Origin: DASVNK01 sp964478815
GTDB lineage: Bacteria; Verrucomicrobiota; Verrucomicrobiia; Limisphaerales; SXQI01
Direction: 5' to 3'
Assembly: GCA_964478815.1 (NCBI GenBank)
Contig: CAYZKY010000051.1
Span: 1 to 35,371 of the forward strand
DNA length: 35,371 nt
A program made the translations under genes and the position numbers. The first letter of the stretch is position 1, and every line of letters begins with the position of its first letter. Below, piece after piece: positions 30,916 to 35,371 of this stretch. The notes beneath the pieces are model-generated. The model was not told the DNA's origin, made no database searches, and worked only from the letters and a program-made list of their open reading frames with translations.

Positions 30916-32229
30916 ATGAATTCATTTCCAACAGCGAGAAAAGCCGAGTTTGTCGGAGCCGGGGACGCGCTGCCGGCCATGCTGGCGAACCGGAGCTGTC
31001 GGCTCGAGGCCTACACGAAGCGCGCCGTCGAAGAGTTGAGTTTTACCGGTGAGCTGACGTTGTATGCCTCGCCGGACTCGACCTTCGCGGTCACGCAGCG
31101 GGCCTTGCAGGGCGCGACACGGTCGATCCTGATCGGGATTTACGATTTCAGCAGCACCGATGTGAAGGAACTGGTGCTGGAGGCGTTGCGGCGGCGGGTG
31201 GAGGTCTCGTTGATGCTGGATGTGGACGGGGCGGGGGAGGCGCTGTTGATGACCGACCTGGCGCGGCACGGGGCGGAGTGCGTGGTGGCCCCATCCTGCG
31301 CCAGCCAGCAGGCGAACTACTTCGCCTCCTCGCATGAGAAGGTGATCGTGGTGGATGGCGAGCTGGTGCTGGTGCAATCGGGGAACTATTCGAAGAACAG
31401 CGCGCCGAAAAACGGGGATGGCAAGGTGGTGGGGAAGTTCGTGCCCGGCAACCGGGACACCGGTGTAGCGGTCAAATCGAAGGCGCTGGCGGCGTTCTTC
31501 ACCAGGATTCTGCGGGCGGATATGAAGCTGCAGCTCGACGCGGAGGGGCGGCTCTCGCGGGCGCTGCAGCCCCCGGACGTATTCGCGGACAGCACGCTGC
31601 TCGCGAAAAAACCGGCGAAGAAGCCCAAGTTGATGGCCAGCAAGCGGCTGAACGTCTCGAAGGTGTCGATCACCCCCGTGTTAACTCCGGATAATTATAT
31701 GGACCTCATCCCCGACTGGCTCGCGGGCGCGCAAAAATCGATCGTCATCGAGCAGCAGTACATCCGCACGAACCAGCCGGGCATCCGGCAATTGCTCGAC
31801 GCCATGGCGCGGGCGAAACAGGCGCGCCCGGGGCTGACGGTGCGGATCATCGTGGCGAACGCCTTCACGGCGGCGGATCGGCCGAAATTACAGCGGGAGA
31901 TGGACGATTTGCGGGCGCGCGGGTTCGAGGTGCGCCTGCTCAATCCGGAGTTTTTCGTGCATTGCCACAATAAGATGATCGTGGTGGACGGGAAGGAAGT
32001 GCTGGTCAGCTCGCAGAACTGGTCGGACTCGGCGGTAATTAAAAACCGGGAGGCCGGATTGCTGCTGCGGCATGCCGGGGCGGCGGAGTATTTCGCGAAG
32101 ATTTTCGAGTCGGACTGGAAAACGGCGCTGCCGAAAATTCCGGGCGGGGCGCAGATGGGTTTGATGGCGCGGGCCGCCCCGGGGATGGACGTGGTGCCGG
32201 TCGAGCTGGCGGATGTGCAGGAGGTCTGA
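30916..32229 (+). CDS. Phospholipase D-family protein with two HKD motifs
   Basis: A 437-aa protein with two complete HKD active-site motifs: HEKVIVVD (His140, Lys142, Asp147) and HNKMIVVD (His351, Lys353, Asp358), each followed by SGN(Y)- or SSQNW-type sequence. Two HKD halves build one catalytic site in PLD, cardiolipin synthase and PLD-type nucleases. No signal peptide or transmembrane helix is seen, arguing against cardiolipin synthase; a cytoplasmic phosphodiesterase or nuclease is more likely (inference). A Lys-rich linker (KKPAKKPKLMASKR, about 231-244) separates the halves. A clear Shine-Dalgarno supports ATG 30916. It stands alone, divergent from the sigma fusion. Confidence 0.9.
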   Translation: MNSFPTARKAEFVGAGDALPAMLANRSCRLEAYTKRAVEELSFTGELTLYASPDSTFAVTQRALQGATRSILIGIYDFSSTDVKELVLEALRRRVEVSLMLDVDGAGEALLMTDLARHGAECVVAPSCASQQANYFASSHEKVIVVDGELVLVQSGNYSKNSAPKNGDGKVVGKFVPGNRDTGVAVKSKALAAFFTRILRADMKLQLDAEGRLSRALQPPDVFADSTLLAKKPAKKPKLMASKRLNVSKVSITPVLTPDNYMDLIPDWLAGAQKSIVIEQQYIRTNQPGIRQLLDAMARAKQARPGLTVRIIVANAFTAADRPKLQREMDDLRARGFEVRLLNPEFFVHCHNKMIVVDGKEVLVSSQNWSDSAVIKNREAGLLLRHAGAAEYFAKIFESDWKTALPKIPGGAQMGLMARAAPGMDVVPVELADVQEV

Positions 32230-32393
32230 CCTCGAAGGCAGCCCGAAGGACCAGCAAGGAGCGCGCAGGGGAGGTGCTTGCGCACGGCCATGCTTTACGC
32301 ACGGAAGCCGGCCGGGTGAGACACTTATTCTAACCGGTAGAGGGTTGTTGGCGGGCGGAGAAAGCGAACGGGTGGAGATGTAATTCCGTTGGG

Positions 32394-33098
32394 TCACATG
32401 CCGCCTGCGCCGCCGCCACCGGCTGCCTGATTGGCCACGGGAGGAATGGGTGCCGCAGGGGTGAGGGCGAGTTCTTCGACGAGATGACGGGTGAGGGCCG
32501 GCAAGTCCGGGCAGGCGGTGATACTGCGGTCGGGGCGGCAGTGGGCGAAGCCCGGGCCGTACGCCGCGCCGTTGAGGATGCAGCCGTCGAGTCCGCATTC
32601 TCCGATCTGGCGGCGGGCCGCGGCGAAGGCCTCTTCGGTCGTGCCGGCCAGTTCGTATTTCCAGCCGAAAAGCCGCGCGCGCGGAAACCAGCCCCGGAGT
32701 TTGGGCAGGACTTTCATGGCCGGCACGAGGGTCAGATAGAGCTTGCCGCCGCGGGTGGAGAATTTGGGGGAGGAGATGGTTTCGCCGCGATCGTTAGCCA
32801 CGGCCTCTACTTCGAAATCGCAAAGGGCCGCCGCATGAAAGACGGCATGGATATCCGCTTCGAGGCTGAGCCGGAGCAGCAATTCCGCCAGATGGCCGTT
32901 GGTGGTGAAGCGATCGGTCTTGGTGTGGAGCGGGTCGGGACAGGTGGCGCCATCGCCCTTGAGGCAGAGCACGCGGTGGCCGGCGCTCTGGAGCGCATTG
33001 GCCAGGGCAATGCCCAGGCGGCCGGTGGAGAAATTGGTGATTCGGCGGGCGCCATCGATCGGAGCGTAAGCCGGGCCGCAGGTAACCACGATATTCAT
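32394..33098 (-). CDS. CoaB-like phosphopantothenate-cysteine ligase domain, stand-alone
   Basis: A 234-aa protein starting MNIVVTCGPAYAPIDGARRI with TNFSTGRLGIALANAL, the CoaB (phosphopantothenoylcysteine synthetase) signature. CoaB joins cysteine to 4'-phosphopantothenate in coenzyme A synthesis. Most bacteria fuse it to CoaC (Coabc/Dfp), but no CoaC flavoprotein domain is present here. It ends in an unusual Gly/Pro/Ala-rich tail (PIPPVANQAAGGGGAGGM). The C-terminal nucleotide part (SSPKFSTRGGKLYLTLVPAM, then LFGWKYELAG) looks complete. Start ATG 33098; a GTG at 33110 is in frame. It is divergent from plsY and separated by about 150 nt. Confidence 0.8.
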   Translation of the reverse strand: MNIVVTCGPAYAPIDGARRITNFSTGRLGIALANALQSAGHRVLCLKGDGATCPDPLHTKTDRFTTNGHLAELLLRLSLEADIHAVFHAAALCDFEVEAVANDRGETISSPKFSTRGGKLYLTLVPAMKVLPKLRGWFPRARLFGWKYELAGTTEEAFAAARRQIGECGLDGCILNGAAYGPGFAHCRPDRSITACPDLPALTRHLVEELALTPAAPIPPVANQAAGGGGAGGM

Positions 33099-33249
33099 GA
33101 GCTTGGGCACGTTTCCCGGGAGTGGTCGCCGGGCCGGGAGCTACCTTACATGAATCCCGGTTTCTTCCAAGCTGATAGATGCGCCGGAATGAACGGCGGG
33201 AAACGCTTTAGGCTTTTTGAACGGAGGGGCGGGTTTTAGAGTCGGAGGC

Positions 33250-33858
33250 GTGACGGGTTACGTATGGACGGCGCTGGCGGCGTATCTGGTGGGGTCGATT
33301 CCCACCGGGTATCTGTGGGCGCGGGCGCGCGGGATCGATATTCGCAGCCAGGGGAGCGGGAATATCGGGGCGACGAACGTCTTCCGAATTCTCGGCAAGC
33401 GAGCTGGCGTTTCGGTGCTGTTGATCGATGCCGTGAAGGGATATGTGCCGGTGAAATTTTTGCTGTTCGGGGATGCGCCACCGCAATATCTGGCGATGAC
33501 GGCGGGCTTGTTCGCGATTTTGGGCCATAACTACACCTGCTGGCTGCGCTTCAAGGGAGGGAAGGGGATCGCGACGAGCGCGGGCGTGCTGCTGGGGCTG
33601 ATGCCGGCCGGGCTGGGCGTGACGCTGGCGGTCTGGCTGCTCGTGTTCGCGATCAGCCGGTATGTCTCGCTCGCCTCGGTCGTGGCGGCCGCCGCGTTGC
33701 CAGTGGGGGTGTGGGCCTTGGGCTACGCGAAGGAACTGGTCGTGCTCGGTGCCCTGCTGGGGGCGCTCGCGATCTACAAGCACCGTTCGAACATCGGGCG
33801 TCTCATCGCCGGGACGGAGCCTCGATTCACCCGCCGGGCCAAAGGAGAGAGGGAATGA
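33250..33858 (+). CDS. plsY: Glycerol-3-phosphate acyltransferase (PlsY family)
   Basis: A 202-aa membrane protein. It carries the PlsY motifs GSIPTGYLWARARGIDIRSQ and SGNIGATNVFRILGKRAG, the Gly/Asn-rich GHNYTCWLRFKGGKGIATSA motif, and about five membrane helices. PlsY uses acyl-phosphate to acylate sn-glycerol-3-phosphate, making lysophosphatidate at the membrane. The stop overlaps the ATG of gpsA (ATGA), which makes its substrate. The chosen GTG at 33250 gives the typical short N-terminus (VTGYVWTALAAYLVG); a TTG at 33217 is in frame. A GGAGG at 33244-33248 is unusually close to the GTG, so start choice is uncertain. Confidence 0.93.
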   Translation: MTGYVWTALAAYLVGSIPTGYLWARARGIDIRSQGSGNIGATNVFRILGKRAGVSVLLIDAVKGYVPVKFLLFGDAPPQYLAMTAGLFAILGHNYTCWLRFKGGKGIATSAGVLLGLMPAGLGVTLAVWLLVFAISRYVSLASVVAAAALPVGVWALGYAKELVVLGALLGALAIYKHRSNIGRLIAGTEPRFTRRAKGERE

Positions 33859-34835
33859 ATGTGACCATTTTGGGGGCCGGAGCATGGGGCACGGCGTTGG
33901 GAATACCGCTGTCGAAGAACGGCCACACGCTGACCCTGTGGGCCTACGATCCGGAGCATCTCCGCGAGATCGAGCGCGATCGCCGCAACGTGCAATCCCT
34001 GCCGGAGATCGAACTGCCGGCCGGGTGGCGGTTCGAGCCGGACCTGGCGGAAGCGGTGCGGGAGGCGGAGGCGGTGCTGCTGGCGGTGCCTTCCAGCGCC
34101 TTCCGGGCAACGGCGGTGCATCTCGCGGGATTCGGCGGGTTGGCCGTGAGCGCGACCAAAGGGGTCGAGTACGACTCCGGGCTGACCATGAGCGCCATAT
34201 TGCGCGAGTGCGCGCCACGCGCCGCCGTGGCGGCTCTTTCGGGGCCGACCTTCGCGCTCGAAGTGGCGCGGGGCATTCCGACCGCGGCGGTGGCGGCGGC
34301 GCAAACCACCGGCGATGCGGCGCGCGCGCAAGAGTTGTTTCATCGTTCCTCGTTTCGCGTCTATACCTCGACGGACTTGCTGGGCGTCGAGCTGGGCGGG
34401 GCGCTCAAGAACGTGATGGCCATCGCCGCCGGGGTGGGGGATGGCCTGGGCTTTGGCGACAATACCAAAGCGGCGCTCCTGACCCGGGGGCTGGCCGAGA
34501 TGCGTCGGCTCGGAGTGGCCAGCGGCGCGAATGCCGAGACTTTCGCCGGGTTGAGCGGCCTTGGCGATCTGTGCGCCACCTGCTTTTCGAAGCTCAGCCG
34601 CAACCGGCGCTTCGGAGAACGATTGGGACGCGGCGAAACCCTGGAGGAGGTCCTCCGCAACTCTACGGCGGTCGCGGAGGGCTATCCCACCGCCCGCTCG
34701 GCGCACCGGCTCGCGCAACGCCTGGGTGTCCCGACCCCCATCGTCGACGAAGTCTGCGCCATGCTCTACGAAGGCAAGGACCCCGCCCGCGCCGTCCAAG
34801 ACCTGACAGCGCGAAGCTCCAAAGCGGAGGATTAG
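33855..34835 (+). CDS. gpsA: NAD(P)-dependent glycerol-3-phosphate dehydrogenase
   Basis: A 326-aa enzyme that reduces dihydroxyacetone phosphate to sn-glycerol-3-phosphate, the backbone precursor for PlsY next door. The Rossmann loop is GAGAWGTAL (7-15); further GpsA motifs are SATKGVE, SGPTFALEVARGIPTA, the catalytic Lys in GALKNVMAIAAGVGDGL, and GLSGLGDLCATC. A Shine-Dalgarno GGAGAGAGG lies just upstream (33844-33852) within plsY. No further gene follows in the window; a repeat cluster begins 19 nt after the stop, which may help to end the transcript. Confidence 0.96.
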   Translation: MNVTILGAGAWGTALGIPLSKNGHTLTLWAYDPEHLREIERDRRNVQSLPEIELPAGWRFEPDLAEAVREAEAVLLAVPSSAFRATAVHLAGFGGLAVSATKGVEYDSGLTMSAILRECAPRAAVAALSGPTFALEVARGIPTAAVAAAQTTGDAARAQELFHRSSFRVYTSTDLLGVELGGALKNVMAIAAGVGDGLGFGDNTKAALLTRGLAEMRRLGVASGANAETFAGLSGLGDLCATCFSKLSRNRRFGERLGRGETLEEVLRNSTAVAEGYPTARSAHRLAQRLGVPTPIVDEVCAMLYEGKDPARAVQDLTARSSKAED

Positions 34836-34853
34836 ATCGGTTCGTTCCGGGGA

Positions 34854-34897
34854 GGACGGGCGTCTCGCCTGTCCGCTGCGGGCGTCTCGCCCGCAGC
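34854..34897. repeat. Twin-hairpin repeat, copy B
   Basis: First hairpin GGACGGGCG/CGCCTGTCC (one G-T pair) with loop TCT (34854-34874), then GCTGCGGGCG/CGCCCGCAGC with loop TCT (34875-34897). Same two-hairpin layout as 18559-18602, but with different stems. Confidence 0.75.
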
Positions 34898-34950
34898 CGG
34901 CACCGTGCGCCCGTCACGCCCCCCTTCTGACCGCCACTTCCCGGGGGAGC

Positions 34951-34993
34951 GCACGCGCCCTCGCGTGCCGTCATCGGCGCCCCCGCCGATGAC
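34951..34993. repeat. Twin-hairpin repeat, copy C
   Basis: GCACGCG/CGCGTGC with loop CCCT (34951-34968), one nt, then GTCATCGGCG/CGCCGATGAC with loop CCCC (34970-34993). The flank GACCTCCGT resembles the GACCTCGTT flank after copy A. Confidence 0.7.
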
Positions 34994-35371
34994 CTCCGTC
35001 TCTCTTCCCCACGCCGACCGCCACTTCCGATCGCACCCAGAACAAGACCTCCGCTTGCGCCTCCGCCTCCCCGGCGGTATCTTTTATCCCATGATCGCGA
35101 ACCCAAACTCGCGGTCGCTCGGATCGATTCCGAACAACAGGCGCGACACCCTCGCCCCTCCTGTTCCGATTCTCCCCCGCGCGACCCCGCCGCCCCGCCG
35201 TGTCCCTTCCTCCAGGAAGCGCCTCGGAACGCGGTTCTATGGCCAAATGGCCCTAGCCTCCCCCCTCCCGGCGCTCACCGTCTTGCCACCGGCAAACGCG
35301 CTCGCCCACCCTCACAAAACCCGCGTAAATAGGACTTCCTGCGCCCAAAATGACCCGCCCTTCACCATTTC
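34994..35371. other. C-rich terminal stretch without a supported gene
   Basis: The rest of the window is strongly C-rich. A 12-nt direct repeat ACCGCCACTTCC occurs at 34930-34941 and 35017-35028. A minus-strand frame (34971-35246) has no recognisable features, starts within a repeat and is judged spurious. The start of a gene to the right may lie just outside. Confidence 0.5.

Noticed and set aside
34971..35246. Possible 91-aa minus-strand gene near the right edge
   Set aside because: No recognisable feature and it begins or ends within a hairpin repeat; composition alone explains the open frame.

Overview
The window reads as a chromosomal piece of a GC-rich bacterium, most likely Verrucomicrobiota (PVC group). 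The grounds are a kinase/TPR protein followed by a Planctomycetes/Verrucomicrobia-type ECF sigma factor (2-3171), a sigma factor fused to a membrane-anchored coiled-coil C-terminus (29045-30676), a secreted protein with a short CTERM-like tail (21498-22307), A-rich leaders with weak Shine-Dalgarno sites, and many palindromic repeats between genes. A run of 31 N (17389-17419) marks an assembly gap, so this is probably a draft or metagenome-assembled genome. The taxonomic call is inference.

Left part (1-16301): after the kinase/sigma pair comes a 13-kb run of co-directional genes with gaps of 0-75 nt: Tat-exported haloperoxidase-like alpha/beta hydrolase, SDR oxidoreductase, small membrane protein, a collapsed pirin remnant, YcaC-like isochorismatase-family hydrolase, secreted epoxide-hydrolase-like enzyme, ABM-domain membrane protein, YtcJ-like amidohydrolase lipoprotein, Dps, and a complete RND tripartite efflux system (adaptor, pump, outer-membrane factor). 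It looks like one detoxification/oxidative-stress module: enzymes that modify small organic molecules, iron/DNA protection and export. A tRNA-Thr(CGT) on the minus strand closes it, its 3' end facing the module.

Middle (16542-22463): arsM (arsenite methyltransferase, interrupted by the N gap) overlaps a SigZ-like sigma factor with a cysteine-rich tail. Next is a repeat-rich patch (18206-19850) with hairpin clusters, an 11-bp inverted repeat around AT-rich DNA, five iteron-like AAAC(T/G)TGA(C/A) repeats ahead of an unrecognised 235-aa protein, and a frameshifted IS5-type transposase scrap. Two secreted proteins follow, one a probable beta-solenoid of about 11 short repeats, the other with a CTERM-like tail.

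Right part (22464-35371): a 955-aa protein joining a phosphodiesterase/alkaline-phosphatase-fold domain, TPRs and a sulfotransferase domain; a nucleotidyltransferase-fold protein overlapping a 72-aa acidic partner; on the minus strand a sialidase, a PfkB sugar kinase and the sigma-membrane fusion; a two-HKD phospholipase-D-family protein; a stand-alone CoaB-like protein divergent from plsY-gpsA (phospholipid synthesis). The last 0.5 kb holds two twin-hairpin repeats and no convincing gene.

The least ordinary items are the phosphodiesterase-TPR-sulfotransferase fusion, the arsM/Cys-tailed sigma pair, the nucleotidyltransferase/small-partner pair, the collapsed pirin gene, and a twin-hairpin repeat family whose stems differ while the fold and apex are kept.
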